This document shows, piece after piece, positions 51,310 through 61,427 of a stretch of 64,000 nt of DNA. The stretch covers positions 29,941-93,940 of the forward strand of contig NZ_PCNZ01000020.1 of assembly GCF_002975175.1 (NCBI RefSeq). Reading direction: 5' to 3'. Positions within the stretch are counted from its first letter, which is position 1. The number at the start of each line of letters is the position of its first letter. The position numbers and the translations under genes were made by a program. This DNA comes from Bacillus sp. MYb209. Lineage in GTDB: Bacteria > Bacillota > Bacilli > Bacillales > Bacillaceae_G. The notes under the pieces were generated by a model that was not told where the DNA came from, made no database searches, and saw only the letters and a list, made by a program, of their open reading frames with translations.

Positions 51310-52521
51310 ATGAAACACGTTATTGCATTTGATGTCAGTATGGGGAAAAGTTATATGGTAATTTATAATGTACAAAAACAATGTGTATTCGAAAGTGAAA
51401 TCAAGCATACTAAGCCTGATTTTAAAAAGCTACAAGAAAAGATACATAAGCTTACAGATGAAACCGGAGAATCACCTGAAATTGTGTTCGAATCAACAGG
51501 AATCTATTCCAGACAGCTAGAACGATTTATGCAAAATAACCAGTATACATATTGTTTATTAAACCCACTAGAAGCCAAAATACAATGTGATTCCTTGCGG
51601 ATTCATAAGACAGACCGAAGCGACGCACACCGATTAGCTCTCACTCATTTTACAGTTACCCGAAGGGTATCTACCGGAACTGATAATTTATTCTATCAGT
51701 TAAAATCTCTTTCTAGATTATATAGTGAACTGGATGGTGAATTATCAATAATTCGCGGCCGTATGCATAAAGTAATCCAATTAACATTTCCAGAATTGGA
51801 AAGAATATTTACTAGTAGATCTGATTTGTTTTTAAATTTTGTTCAACTATTTCCCCACCCAGATTGTGTTTTAGGTCTTTCTAAAACCATTATAAAAAAT
51901 CGTATTCGTGCCAACACCAATAAAAAAATATCAAATATTACGGCGGAGAAAAAAGCGATTCAGATACTTGAAATAGCGAAAATTTGCTATCCTGCTGTTT
52001 CTCAGAACGATGTTCTGTGTGACCAGCTCAAATTATACGCAAGGCGCTATCAAGAGCTTCTTCACCAAAAAGAAAGCTGTATTAGCAAGATGGTGTATGT
52101 AGCTGAGCAACGTGAAGAATACGATGTCATTCGCAGTCTTCCTGGGATTGGACCGAATACTGCAGTACGCTTGATGGCTGAAATAGGAGATATTACTCGT
52201 TTTAACAATAACAAGCAACTCAATGCATTTGCTGGTATTGATATACGCCGTTTTCAATCAGGTAAAACCTTTTTTAAAGATAAAATCAATAAACGTGGAA
52301 ATAAACATTTGCGGAAGCTCCTTTTCCTCATCATCCAGAACATGATTAAACAACGACGTTACGGACAAAATCATATTGTTGAGTATTACGATAAATTAAA
52401 AACGCAACCTTATAACAAGTGTCATAAAGTTGCGTCCATTGCATGTGTAAATAAATTATTGAAGCTTCTCTTCTATCTCATTACACATAATATGCACTAT
52501 GATTATCGGTTAACCGCCTGA
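51310..52521 (+). CDS. IS110-family transposase (recombinase)
   Basis: A 403-aa protein with an N-terminal RuvC-like DEDD domain (AFDVSMGKSYMVIY with the first Asp; FESTGIYSRQLERF with the Glu; KTDRSDAHRLA with later acidic residues) and the C-terminal Transposase_20 domain (RSLPGIGPNTAVRLMAEIGD, NAFAGIDIRRFQSG with the catalytic Ser, KRGNKHLRKLLF). It appears full length and intact. ATG after GAGGAGGAG. IS110 elements use RNA-guided recombination without inverted repeats. Confidence 0.93.
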   Translation: MKHVIAFDVSMGKSYMVIYNVQKQCVFESEIKHTKPDFKKLQEKIHKLTDETGESPEIVFESTGIYSRQLERFMQNNQYTYCLLNPLEAKIQCDSLRIHKTDRSDAHRLALTHFTVTRRVSTGTDNLFYQLKSLSRLYSELDGELSIIRGRMHKVIQLTFPELERIFTSRSDLFLNFVQLFPHPDCVLGLSKTIIKNRIRANTNKKISNITAEKKAIQILEIAKICYPAVSQNDVLCDQLKLYARRYQELLHQKESCISKMVYVAEQREEYDVIRSLPGIGPNTAVRLMAEIGDITRFNNNKQLNAFAGIDIRRFQSGKTFFKDKINKRGNKHLRKLLFLIIQNMIKQRRYGQNHIVEYYDKLKTQPYNKCHKVASIACVNKLLKLLFYLITHNMHYDYRLTA

Positions 52522-52883
52522 AACCATAGTTTCATCCAGCATACCATATCTTCCCCCTAGTAAAAAATGGACATATATTAGGGGTATTTGGTTTGCATTC
52601 TAATTGGCTTAAAATCTCTAGCATTTAATCAATTATAACTCTAAAAAACAGTTGACTAATCGTAAGAAAAACACCCCTTTAGATAACTCTATCTAAAGGG
52701 GTGGCTTTATTTTAAATTCATATAAATGTAGGTGTTAAAAAAAGTTTGATCATTCTATTTAATATATCTTTTTTTGTCCCGTAGATAAATCAGTTGTAAT
52801 GAAGTATCCCTTTCTTATATCTAATTTTCCTTCTAAGTCTAATTAAGAAAAAAGCTTCCTTATGTATCCTGTGAGGACGTCCA
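52522..52883. other. Right side of the IS110 element and island junction
   Basis: Contains the unmarked right end of the IS element, a strong hairpin at 52672-52703 and otherwise AT-rich sequence. No gene is supported. Confidence 0.5.
52672..52703. terminator. Hairpin related to the one beside glmS
   Basis: ACCCCTTTAGATA pairs with TATCTAAAGGGGT. It resembles the hairpin at 55161-55190 in both arms, size and flanking bases. Confidence 0.75.
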
Positions 52884-54857
52884 TTATAAAACCCTAAAAC
52901 CCTCCATACTTTCCCCAAGAATATAGTGTGAAAACCACATCAAATTCTGCTTCATAATAGCTACATTCATTCCCGGCTGATCAGGACTATATGCCATTCC
53001 TTTAAATATAATTAATTCTGTATCAACTTCCATATCCCTTAATCCTTTATATAGCTCATATGCATTTAGAATTGGAACTCTTGCATCCTTTTCCCCATGT
53101 TGAATTAATGTAGGCGTACAGGCTGATTTAATATACGTCATTGGTGATGTTTTAGTATATATCTCTGGATCATTCCATGGAGTATTTCCTAAATGCATTC
53201 TAATAAAGTAAGGGATATCTGTATTTACATAATGGGTACTCCAGTTAGTAATTCCACCACCAACTGAAATAGCTTTAAATCTACTACTAAATGTAGAACA
53301 GAAAGCTGATATATATCCCCCGTTGCTCCATCCCATAACCCCTACTCTATCCTTATCTACAACCCCTTGATCAACTAGTTTATCCACTCCAGATATAACA
53401 TCATCGTAGTCAGCAAGTCCTTGTTTTCTATAGTTTGCTTTTAAAAATTCATTACCATAACCAGAACTTCCTCTGTAGTTTGGCTCTAAAACTATAAAGC
53501 CTTTTTCGATAAACTGCTCAATAGGGTATTTCTCATTAAAGCAGTCTGAGAATATGGGAAAGGATGCCCAATCCGGACCGCCATGGATTACTACTAATAA
53601 AGGATATTGTTTATTGGAATCAAACTCTACTGGGGTTGATAAAACACCCTCTATTTCAAGACCATCACTACTTTGCCATGAGATTATTTTCCTGTTACCT
53701 TTAAGTCTTCCTTTAAAAAAGCTATTTTCATCCGTTATTTTTTTATCGTCTAAATACATTTCAAAGGTTTCATTTGTTATAGCTTTATTATAGGATATAT
53801 GATTTCCATCACTCGTTATAGAAGCATCCATTATAAAACCATCTACTTTTTCGCTTAACACTTCCACAGTGCCATCCTCATATAGCAACCCAATAAGATA
53901 ATTCGTTTTATCCTGCCATCTTATTAAAATTCCTTTAGCTGTCCATCGTAATGGCATAACCGTACTATCAAAACCTGTTAAAGGTTGAATTAGCTCTCCA
54001 TTATGAATATCGTATATCTCTAATGTACTGTCTTGTATATTGGTCTTATAGTACTCCTTCTCTCTTATACTTGCCGAGTAACATATTTTGCTGCCTTCAG
54101 GAGAAAAGCACACGCTCCCTCCCAACAACTTATCTATATTCAGCTTTTGTAACTCTCTAGCTTTAATATGTAGTATATATAGATCTCCATTTATATAATC
54201 TTCCATACTTGAGCTTGGTGTAGCCATAAATACAATTTTCTTCCCATCATTTGAAATATCAAATTCCTGGATATGAAAATCCTTCCCATCAGTTAGTTGA
54301 TAAACAACGTTATTTTCGTGTTTATATGCATCATTTTGTATCACTTTTTCTATTTCAATGTAATATAAACAATTATTCTGATGTTCCTTACCTACATGTT
54401 GGAAATCTCCATATCGTTCTTTACGTTTCTTTATCAGCTCACATTCTTTTGACTGTGCGACATAATAAAAACCCCTGCCAGTAGACTCCCATTTGAATTT
54501 ACTGATCCCTTCTTTCTCATCAGTAATTTGAACCCCACCATAACCATCTAGTGACTTAACAAAGATCTGATTTTTCTTATTATCCCCATCACCAACTAGA
54601 CTAAGGTATGCGATATCCCTAGAGTCTGGAGACCATAATGGGTATGTACTACCTATATCCCCAGTTGTTAATGGATAACTCTGCCCCTTATCTGTTTCAT
54701 ATACCCATACATGATTCCTATATGTATTGTCTTTCCAGTTAGCTGTCTTTTTGACAAATGCTACGTTTTTGCCATCATCACTTATGTTTGTACTTGATAA
54801 GGTTGGTAATGAAATAATCTCTTCTATACTTAGATATGCTTTTTCTTTCACTTTCAT
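52884..54857 (-). CDS. S9-family serine peptidase (acylaminoacyl-type)
   Basis: A 657-aa enzyme with an N-terminal beta-propeller (about 20-385, with WSPDSRDIAYLS-like repeats) and a C-terminal alpha/beta hydrolase domain with VIHGGPDW (oxyanion region), catalytic GWSNGGY, later Asp/His in HGEKDARVP. It is an oligopeptidase or acylaminoacyl peptidase, cytoplasmic as no signal is seen. It lies directly behind a truncated tnsA, so it may be cargo of a Tn7-like element. Starts after GAGGGGG. Confidence 0.85.
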   Translation of the reverse strand: MKVKEKAYLSIEEIISLPTLSSTNISDDGKNVAFVKKTANWKDNTYRNHVWVYETDKGQSYPLTTGDIGSTYPLWSPDSRDIAYLSLVGDGDNKKNQIFVKSLDGYGGVQITDEKEGISKFKWESTGRGFYYVAQSKECELIKKRKERYGDFQHVGKEHQNNCLYYIEIEKVIQNDAYKHENNVVYQLTDGKDFHIQEFDISNDGKKIVFMATPSSSMEDYINGDLYILHIKARELQKLNIDKLLGGSVCFSPEGSKICYSASIREKEYYKTNIQDSTLEIYDIHNGELIQPLTGFDSTVMPLRWTAKGILIRWQDKTNYLIGLLYEDGTVEVLSEKVDGFIMDASITSDGNHISYNKAITNETFEMYLDDKKITDENSFFKGRLKGNRKIISWQSSDGLEIEGVLSTPVEFDSNKQYPLLVVIHGGPDWASFPIFSDCFNEKYPIEQFIEKGFIVLEPNYRGSSGYGNEFLKANYRKQGLADYDDVISGVDKLVDQGVVDKDRVGVMGWSNGGYISAFCSTFSSRFKAISVGGGITNWSTHYVNTDIPYFIRMHLGNTPWNDPEIYTKTSPMTYIKSACTPTLIQHGEKDARVPILNAYELYKGLRDMEVDTELIIFKGMAYSPDQPGMNVAIMKQNLMWFSHYILGESMEGFRVL

Positions 54858-54878
54858 TAATAATCCCCCTCGTAATGT

Positions 54879-55154
54879 CTAGTAATCTATCGTCTCTTCT
54901 TGTGGTAATAAAGAAAATTGTTCACGAATATCTAAATCATCATCTGAATATTCGGTTATTTTAAAAGAGTCCCGTTCCAAATTCGATAAAAACTCATGTT
55001 GTCTGGCAGTCTTTATACCTTTTAATCTTGTTGATCGCCCTATTGAGGAAACATCTTGAATTTTAAGCCAAGGCTGATAATCTGCCCCACTACCAGTTCC
55101 TCGCCCCTCTTTAATCCACTTATCAATTTTAGATGTTCTTTTTCTTTTCGACAC
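54879..55154 (-). pseudogene. tnsA: Truncated TnsA (Tn7-like endonuclease subunit)
   Basis: 91 aa from a GTG codon. It contains KWIKEGRGTGSGADYQPWL, VSSIGRSTRLKGIKTAR, HEFLSNLERDSF and DIREQFSLLPQEET, closely matching the N-terminal nuclease domain of TnsA, including the Glu of the LE motif and the Asp of DIREQ. Complete TnsA is about 270 aa, so it is truncated before the rest of the active site and the TnsC-binding domain. It sits just downstream of glmS, the canonical Tn7 target. Confidence 0.78.
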
Positions 55155-55160
55155 AAAAAT

Positions 55161-55190
55161 GCCCCTTTAGATAATCCTATCCAAAGGGGC
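55161..55190 (-). terminator. Terminator after glmS
   Basis: GCCCCTTTAGATA pairs with TATCCAAAGGGGC; on the minus strand ATTTTTG follows. It lies between glmS and the tnsA remnant. Confidence 0.8.
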
Positions 55191-55227
55191 AAAGCTTCGC
55201 AACATTTATTTCAAATCTACCAACCTT

Positions 55228-57030
55228 CTACTCAACAGTAACAGATTTAGCTAAGTTACGTGGCTTATCAACGTCACACTCGCGGTGAAGTGCTGCATAG
55301 TATGAGATAAGTTGGAATGGAATAACTGCTACTAGCGGTGCTAGTGCTTCGTGTACAGCTGGTAATACGAAGCTGTCTCCTTCCATTTCTAAGCCTTTCA
55401 TTGAGATGATACATGGGTTAGCTCCGCGTGCTACTACTTCTTTCACGTTACCACGAATTCCAAGGTTTACGTGCTCTTGTGTAGCAAGGGCGATAACTGG
55501 TGTACCATTTTCGATTAAGGCAATTGTACCGTGTTTTAATTCTCCTCCAGCAAATCCTTCTGCTTGGATGTAAGAGATTTCTTTTAGTTTTAACGCACCT
55601 TCTAAACCTACGAAGAAGTCTACGCTACGTCCGATGAAGAAGCAGTTACGTGTTGTTGATAAAAATTGTTTTGCTAATGCATCCATTTCTTCTTTTTGAT
55701 CACAAAGTACTACCATTGCGTTTGCTACAAGCCCTAGTTCGTGAGTTAAATCGAAATCAAGAATTTCACCTTTAGCTTTAGCAATGTCAGCTGCTAAGAT
55801 TGAAAGTACTGCAAGTTGTGCTGTGTAAGCTTTCGTTGATGCAACTGCAATTTCTGGTCCTGCGTATAGCGGAAGTGTATAATCAGCTTCACGAGAAAGC
55901 GTAGAACCAGGTACGTTTGTAATTGTTAATGCTTTATGGCCCATTTCATTTGTTTGCACAAGTACTGCACGGCTATCAGCAGTTTCACCACTTTGTGAAA
56001 TATAAATGAAGAATGGTCTTTCTGTTAATAATGGCATGTTGTAAGAGAATTCACTTGCTACGTGTACTTCAACTGGTAATTTCGCGAACTTCTCAATGAA
56101 TTGCTTTCCAACAAGACCTGCATGATAACTTGTTCCGCATGCAATGATATAAATACGATCGCTATCTAAAATTGCGTTACGGATATCTTCATCCAGTTCA
56201 ATCTCGCCATTTTCACCTTGGTACTTTTGAATAATATTACGGATTACAAGTGGTTGCTCGTCGATTTCTTTTAGCATGAAATGAGGATACGTTCCTTTTT
56301 CAATATCACTTGCGTCTAGTTCCGCTGTAAACGGTGCACGTTCAATCGTTTCACCTTGTAAGTTTTTAATTGTAATGCTTTCTTTTGTTACGATTACGAT
56401 TTCTTTATCCATTAACTCGATAAATTGATCTGTAACTTGTAACATCGCCATAGCGTCGCTCGCCACAACATTAAAGTTGTCACCAACACCTACTAATAGC
56501 GGGCTTTTGTTTTTAGCAACATAAATCATGTTTGGATTTTCAGCATCAAGTAGTCCGATTGCGTAAGAACCATGTAAAAGAGATAACGTGTTACGGAACG
56601 CTTCTTCTACACTTAGTCCTGTGCTTACTTGTTGTTCCATAAGTTGCACGATAACCTCTGTATCTGTCTCACTTACGAACGTTACATCTTGTAAATATTC
56701 TTTTTTCACTAATTCATAGTTTTCAATTACACCGTTATGAACTAGCGTAAAGCGTTTTGATGTACTTTGATGCGGATGCGCGTTTACTTTGCTTGGAACA
56801 CCGTGTGTAGCCCAGCGTGTGTGACCGATTCCCACGTTTGCTACTACATTCTCATCTACGACTTCGCGAAGTTTTGCAATACGGCCTTTTTCTTTGTATA
56901 CAACAACACCGTTCTCTGCTTGTACTGCAATACCTGCTGAATCATATCCACGATATTCTAGCTTTTCTAAACCTTTTAATAAAATTTCCTTTGCATCTTG
57001 CTCTCCAATAAATCCTACGATTCCACACAT
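55228..57030 (-). CDS. glmS: Glutamine-fructose-6-phosphate aminotransferase
   Basis: A 600-aa cytosolic enzyme making glucosamine-6-phosphate, the entry to cell-wall amino sugars. The N-terminal glutaminase domain starts with the catalytic Cys2 ([18 protein letters not shown] follows), and two SIS domains (about 280-590: [19 protein letters not shown]) hold the isomerase; the C-terminal [11 protein letters not shown] closes the active site. It is preceded by the glmS ribozyme, so its mRNA is cleaved when glucosamine-6-phosphate accumulates. Confidence 0.97.
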   Translation of the reverse strand: MCGIVGFIGEQDAKEILLKGLEKLEYRGYDSAGIAVQAENGVVVYKEKGRIAKLREVVDENVVANVGIGHTRWATHGVPSKVNAHPHQSTSKRFTLVHNGVIENYELVKKEYLQDVTFVSETDTEVIVQLMEQQVSTGLSVEEAFRNTLSLLHGSYAIGLLDAENPNMIYVAKNKSPLLVGVGDNFNVVASDAMAMLQVTDQFIELMDKEIVIVTKESITIKNLQGETIERAPFTAELDASDIEKGTYPHFMLKEIDEQPLVIRNIIQKYQGENGEIELDEDIRNAILDSDRIYIIACGTSYHAGLVGKQFIEKFAKLPVEVHVASEFSYNMPLLTERPFFIYISQSGETADSRAVLVQTNEMGHKALTITNVPGSTLSREADYTLPLYAGPEIAVASTKAYTAQLAVLSILAADIAKAKGEILDFDLTHELGLVANAMVVLCDQKEEMDALAKQFLSTTRNCFFIGRSVDFFVGLEGALKLKEISYIQAEGFAGGELKHGTIALIENGTPVIALATQEHVNLGIRGNVKEVVARGANPCIISMKGLEMEGDSFVLPAVHEALAPLVAVIPFQLISYYAALHRECDVDKPRNLAKSVTVE

Positions 57031-57149
57031 GTTTAGTCGCCGTTACAAATGCTTACGCTGCTCTGCGAACATGTAACGACATAGTCCGATACCATTTTTA
57101 TTTGTACTAAAAAACGGATTACATATTGCTAGCCCTGTAAGCTTGTAAC

Positions 57150-57366
57150 GGCTTTCACCTTCCTCTCGATTGGGTTAAAGTCCGTATATACTTATACAGC
57201 TAGTATTCATCCGTTCCTTTTCTCTCATCACACTTTCACCTTTGTCCACTAAGTCACCTTAATGTTTTAAGTAAAAGCTTGCGGTTGTGATGAACAACCG
57301 GGAGTTATCCGCCGAAATCTCGATAAAGCTCCTCCTCGTCAACTACACTACTTGTAGTTCTGGCGC
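57150..57366 (-). ncRNA. glmS ribozyme-riboswitch
   Basis: The minus strand reads AAGCGCCAGAACTA, then GTTGACGAGGAGGAG, ATCGAGATTTCGGCGGAT, CTCCCGG and later GGACTTTAACCCAATCGAGA, the conserved core of the self-cleaving glmS ribozyme. Cleavage falls just before the G of GCGCC (G at 57366). It lies about 120 nt before glmS. The 3' boundary is approximate. Confidence 0.95.
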
Positions 57367-57470
57367 TTGTATAATTTACAATATTTCCTTTGAGAAAAAG
57401 AACAAGACAATCGTATAACAAACAATATAAACCGTCAATGAAAATTTTTTCATTGTCTATAAAACATATG

Positions 57471-57498
57471 AAAAAGGAGCACTTCTTGTGCTCCTTTT
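57471..57498 (-). terminator. Terminator of cdaA-cdaR-glmM
   Basis: AAAAGGAGCAC pairs with GTGCTCCTTTT, with a T run on the minus strand. Confidence 0.85.
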
Positions 57499-57515
57499 AA
57501 AATATATTTAGCAAA

Positions 57516-58862
57516 TTATTCAACGCCAACTTCAGCTTTCACAACTTCTACAATACGGTGTACATAAGCATCACAAACTTCTTGTGTTGGTGCTTCTGCC
57601 ATTACACGAATAAGTGGCTCTGTTCCAGATGGACGAACAAGAATACGACCGTCGCCGTTCATTTCTTCCTCTACAACTTGAATAATTTCTTTAATTTTTT
57701 CATTTTCTAATGCTAGTTTTTTATCTGTTACACGAACGTTTACTAGTAATTGTGGGAATTTCGTCATCTCACCTGCAAGCTCAGATAATGGCTTTTTCGT
57801 CATTTTCATGATGTTTACAAGTTGAAGAGCACTTAACATTCCATCACCAGTTGTAATGTAATCAAGTAAGATAATGTGACCTGATTGTTCTCCGCCCAGA
57901 TTATATCCACCACGTTTCATCTCTTCCATTACGTAGCGGTCACCAACTGCTGTTTTATCACTTGTAATACCGTTTGCTTCCAGTGCTTTGTAGAAACCTA
58001 AGTTACTCATAACTGTTGAAACAACTGTATTATGTTTCAATTGACCAGTTTCTTTCATGTACTTCGCACAAATAAACATAATCTGATCGCCATCAACGAT
58101 GTTTCCTTTTTCGTCTACAGCGATTAAACGGTCTCCGTCTCCATCAAAAGCAAGTCCGATATCAGCGCCTTTTTCTTTTACCAACTCAGCTAATACTTCT
58201 GGATGCGTAGAACCTACTCCATCGTTAATGTTCATACCGTTCGGTGAAGTTCCCATCGTTGAAATATCAGCTTCTAAGTCTGCAAATAAGTATGGAGCTA
58301 AAGAAGATGTCGCACCGTGTGCACAATCTAAAGCGATATGTAAACCAGAGAAATCTTCCTCTACAGTTTGTTTAATGTATTGTAAATACTTTTGTCCACC
58401 TTCAAAGTAATCGCTCACTTGTCCAAGGTTAGTCCCTGTTGGACGTGGTAGCTCGTCAACCTCTTTGTCTAATAACGCTTCAATTTCTGCTTCTTGCTCA
58501 TCTGTTAATTTAAAGCCATCTGAACCAAAGAACTTAATTCCATTATCTTGTACTGGATTATGAGATGCAGAAATCATAACACCCGCTTGTGCATCTAAAG
58601 CTTTTGTTAAATAAGCCACACCTGGTGTAGAAATAACACCAAGACGCATTACTTCTGCTCCAGTTGATAATAGACCCGCTACTAAAGCTCCTTCTAACAT
58701 ATGTCCAGATATACGTGTATCACGGCCAATAATTACTTTTGGACGATCTGTATCTTTTGTTAATACATAGCCGCCAAAACGTCCAATTTTGAATGCTAAT
58801 TCAGGTGTTAATTCCTTATTTGCAACCCCGCGTACTCCGTCTGTGCCAAAATATTTACCCAT
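57516..58862 (-). CDS. glmM: Phosphoglucosamine mutase
   Basis: A 448-aa enzyme converting glucosamine-6-phosphate to glucosamine-1-phosphate. The catalytic phosphoserine is S100 in ISASHNP; DGDGDR binds the metal and GEQSGH and [10 protein letters not shown] recognise the sugar phosphate. The ATG overlaps cdaR by 8 nt. In B. subtilis GlmM also binds and inhibits CdaA, tying wall synthesis to c-di-AMP. Confidence 0.96.
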   Translation of the reverse strand: MGKYFGTDGVRGVANKELTPELAFKIGRFGGYVLTKDTDRPKVIIGRDTRISGHMLEGALVAGLLSTGAEVMRLGVISTPGVAYLTKALDAQAGVMISASHNPVQDNGIKFFGSDGFKLTDEQEAEIEALLDKEVDELPRPTGTNLGQVSDYFEGGQKYLQYIKQTVEEDFSGLHIALDCAHGATSSLAPYLFADLEADISTMGTSPNGMNINDGVGSTHPEVLAELVKEKGADIGLAFDGDGDRLIAVDEKGNIVDGDQIMFICAKYMKETGQLKHNTVVSTVMSNLGFYKALEANGITSDKTAVGDRYVMEEMKRGGYNLGGEQSGHIILLDYITTGDGMLSALQLVNIMKMTKKPLSELAGEMTKFPQLLVNVRVTDKKLALENEKIKEIIQVVEEEMNGDGRILVRPSGTEPLIRVMAEAPTQEVCDAYVHRIVEVVKAEVGVE

Positions 58863-60366
58863 TATTATTCGCTCCTTTTTGATTATCTACTGTTGGTTCT
58901 TGGCTCATTTCTTGGCCATTTTCTTTATCTTTGTCTTTATCTTTGTCTTTATCTTTGTCTTTATCTTTGTCTTTATCTTTGTCTTTATCTTTTTCCTGAT
59001 CCTGTCCTGGATCCGGTTCAGGATTTTTTGGTTTTTCAGTTTGATTTTCTTGATTGTTTTTTGAATCTGGTTGTTCAATATTACCTTGTACTTCTTTATC
59101 CGGCTTTTCTTTCTTCACAATTGTGACTTTAGCACTTTTTTGTTTTGCTTCTATCGAAATATTACCAGGACCGCTCACTTGAATAGAAACATCATTCGTC
59201 CCCGGAGATACATTTTGCAGATTAATCGCAGCTGTTATTTGAGCAGCTGTTATTTTATCTACTATACTTGCTTCTCCTGAAATATCAACGCTTATCTTTC
59301 CATCTTGTGGCGAAAGTAGCTGAGCAGTAACATCATTCGGAATTCCATTTTTTTGAATCGGGATACCATCAATAGTTTTACTTTTCGTTTGTTTTACCTT
59401 TTGTACCCCTACGGAAACCTTCACTTGATTTGGTTTTGCACTTGTTACGCCTTTTGGCAATAAAACAGAGGCATCGAATGTTGTAGAATCCGTCAATTGA
59501 CTAAGATCTACCTCGACCCCCTCTATAGATTGTATATTATCCAAAATGTCTTTTGGACCTGCTATCGTTACTTCTTTTGGTTCAACACTAATATTTGTAA
59601 CAGCTAAACCTTCTGGTAAATTCCCTTTTTTCGCATATGTTAAAGGAACTGTTTTTTCGACGTTATTTGCTGTAGCTTGCGTTGCTACATTCAACGTTAC
59701 ACTAATTTTAGATGGATTTGTTCTTACATTTAAGCGTTTTCCTTCTTTATTGTATAATGTAACGTCTGGTGTTTTTGTAACAGTTTTATTAACACCTTTT
59801 AAATCGATATATGCCTTAGCAGATGAAATACTTTCTATTTCTTCTTTCGTCCCAACTACCTCAACAGTATCAGGCTTAATAACTGATTTTTCAAGAGTAG
59901 CACCCGCTGGCATCTGATCTTCATTTGATAATTTCAAGTCTACATGAACATACTTTTTCGCTTTTTCATGCAGAGTGACTTTAATTGTTGCTGGTTGGAC
60001 TGTTCCTTTCACATCATCTGGAAGCCCATTCGCTTTTAAAGAAACTTCATAAGTTCCTTTTTGACTATCTCGCAAATCAACTGATATATCAAATTGTTTT
60101 TTTGCTTTTGCTGTAGCAACTGCTGATTTTGGGCCTTCCAACTTCACCTTGACTCCACCTGCTGGAATACCACTTACAATATATTTCTCTTCATCATACT
60201 TAAGGGTAATAGGATAATCAGTTAATGTTTCTTTCGTTTCATTTACGAAAGGTAATATACTCGATGTCGTATTTTTTTCAGTTAAAGTTGCTGACATAAA
60301 AAGCATACACGCCAATAGTAATGAGATTCCTTTTAAAAACCAATGATTCTCCATTAACTTATCCAT
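58855..60366 (-). CDS. cdaR: CdaR (YbbR-domain) regulator of diadenylate cyclase
   Basis: A 503-aa extracytoplasmic protein with one N-terminal helix (about 10-28), four YbbR repeats (about 45-400) and a long polar tail with an Asp-Lys repeat (about twelve DK pairs) before the C-terminus. It regulates CdaA across the membrane. The ATG at 60366 follows GGAGGAG and overlaps the cdaA stop by 8 nt; the earlier in-frame start is unsupported. Confidence 0.93.
   Translation of the reverse strand: MDKLMENHWFLKGISLLLACMLFMSATLTEKNTTSSILPFVNETKETLTDYPITLKYDEEKYIVSGIPAGGVKVKLEGPKSAVATAKAKKQFDISVDLRDSQKGTYEVSLKANGLPDDVKGTVQPATIKVTLHEKAKKYVHVDLKLSNEDQMPAGATLEKSVIKPDTVEVVGTKEEIESISSAKAYIDLKGVNKTVTKTPDVTLYNKEGKRLNVRTNPSKISVTLNVATQATANNVEKTVPLTYAKKGNLPEGLAVTNISVEPKEVTIAGPKDILDNIQSIEGVEVDLSQLTDSTTFDASVLLPKGVTSAKPNQVKVSVGVQKVKQTKSKTIDGIPIQKNGIPNDVTAQLLSPQDGKISVDISGEASIVDKITAAQITAAINLQNVSPGTNDVSIQVSGPGNISIEAKQKSAKVTIVKKEKPDKEVQGNIEQPDSKNNQENQTEKPKNPEPDPGQDQEKDKDKDKDKDKDKDKDKDKDKDKENGQEMSQEPTVDNQKGANNNG
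58921..58994. repeat. 12-bp tandem repeat encoding Asp-Lys in cdaR
   Basis: About six copies of TTTATCTTTGTC (minus strand GACAAAGATAAA) in frame within cdaR. Copy number could vary without frameshift. Confidence 0.9.
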
Positions 60367-61180
60367 GACGCTTTCTCCTCCAATTCCATAAAGACGAAGA
60401 AGTCGTTTTTTCGTTCCCACTAAATTCAGCTAATAACATATCCTTTAGCTGTTCTGTCTTCAAATCACGATGTAACTCACCATTTTTCGTTAAAGAAATT
60501 TGACCCGTTTCTTCCGACACAACTACCGTAATACTATCAGTAACTTCACTAACTCCCATTGCAGCGCGATGCCTTGTTCCTAACTCCTTAGAAATAAACG
60601 GACTTTCTGATAGCGGAAGATAACATGCTGCTGCTTTAATTGTACTTCCTTGCATAATTACTGCTCCATCATGAAGAGGCGTATTAGGGATAAAAATATT
60701 AATGAGTAATTCTGATGACACATTTGCGTTCAGCGGAATACCCGTTTCCACATAGTCACCCATCCCAGTCTCTTTTGACAACGTAATTAATGCACCAATT
60801 CTACGTTTTCCCATATATTCCGTTGCTTTCGCTATCGCTGTTGCAACAATTTCGGGTTCATCATCTTCGTGAGTTCCTACACGCGAAAACAAGCTACCTC
60901 GTCCTAGCTGCTCAAGTGCTCTTCGCAATTCTGGCTGAAAGATAATAATAACAGCTAAGAATCCCCACGTTAATACTTGTTCCGTTAGCCAATATAGCGT
61001 ATGCAATTCAAGTAAAATACTGATCATCCGGACGACAATAATAACTGTAATACCTTTTAAAAGTTGAACAGCCTTCGTGCCCCGGATTATAAGAATTAGC
61101 TTATATATAATAAACCATACAACAGCAATATCTAATGCCGTACTAAGATATTTCAAAATGGTCGTATCTTCAAAAGGCAT
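60359..61180 (-). CDS. cdaA: Diadenylate cyclase CdaA
   Basis: A 273-aa membrane enzyme making c-di-AMP from two ATP. Three N-terminal helices (about 12-80) precede the DAC domain with DGA (171-173) and RHR (203-205), the catalytic signatures. First gene of cdaA-cdaR-glmM. Confidence 0.96.
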   Translation of the reverse strand: MPFEDTTILKYLSTALDIAVVWFIIYKLILIIRGTKAVQLLKGITVIIVVRMISILLELHTLYWLTEQVLTWGFLAVIIIFQPELRRALEQLGRGSLFSRVGTHEDDEPEIVATAIAKATEYMGKRRIGALITLSKETGMGDYVETGIPLNANVSSELLINIFIPNTPLHDGAVIMQGSTIKAAACYLPLSESPFISKELGTRHRAAMGVSEVTDSITVVVSEETGQISLTKNGELHRDLKTEQLKDMLLAEFSGNEKTTSSSLWNWRRKRHG

Positions 61181-61396
61181 GCTAACCCTTCCTCCTACTT
61201 ACGAGCAATTCTATCCATATATTGAAATATTGTTTTATGCTCTATCTGTATGTATTTCCAACAACTAGTTAATTATACCATACATGAAACAAACGACAAT
61301 TACAAACGCCCTCTTTAGCTTAAATTGGTAAGATGTCAAACTTTCTTACCCTACAGTATAATATAAGTCATTATTATACGCCTATTTTCCAATAAA

Positions 61397-61420
61397 AAAA
61401 GCAACTTCACAGTTGCTTTT
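61397..61420 (-). terminator. Terminator of rocF
   Basis: AAAAGCAACT pairs with AGTTGCTTTT, then a T run on the minus strand. Confidence 0.8.
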
Positions 61421-61427
61421 CTTACAT

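Noticed and set aside
57119-57160. TTACA/TGTAA half-sites in the glmS leader
   Set aside because: The spacing does not fit the box and the segment belongs to the glmS ribozyme leader.
58893-59126. Plus-strand low-complexity frame (Leu/Tyr/Cys repeats) opposite cdaR
   Set aside because: It is the antisense reading of the Asp-Lys repeat and has no ribosome binding site.
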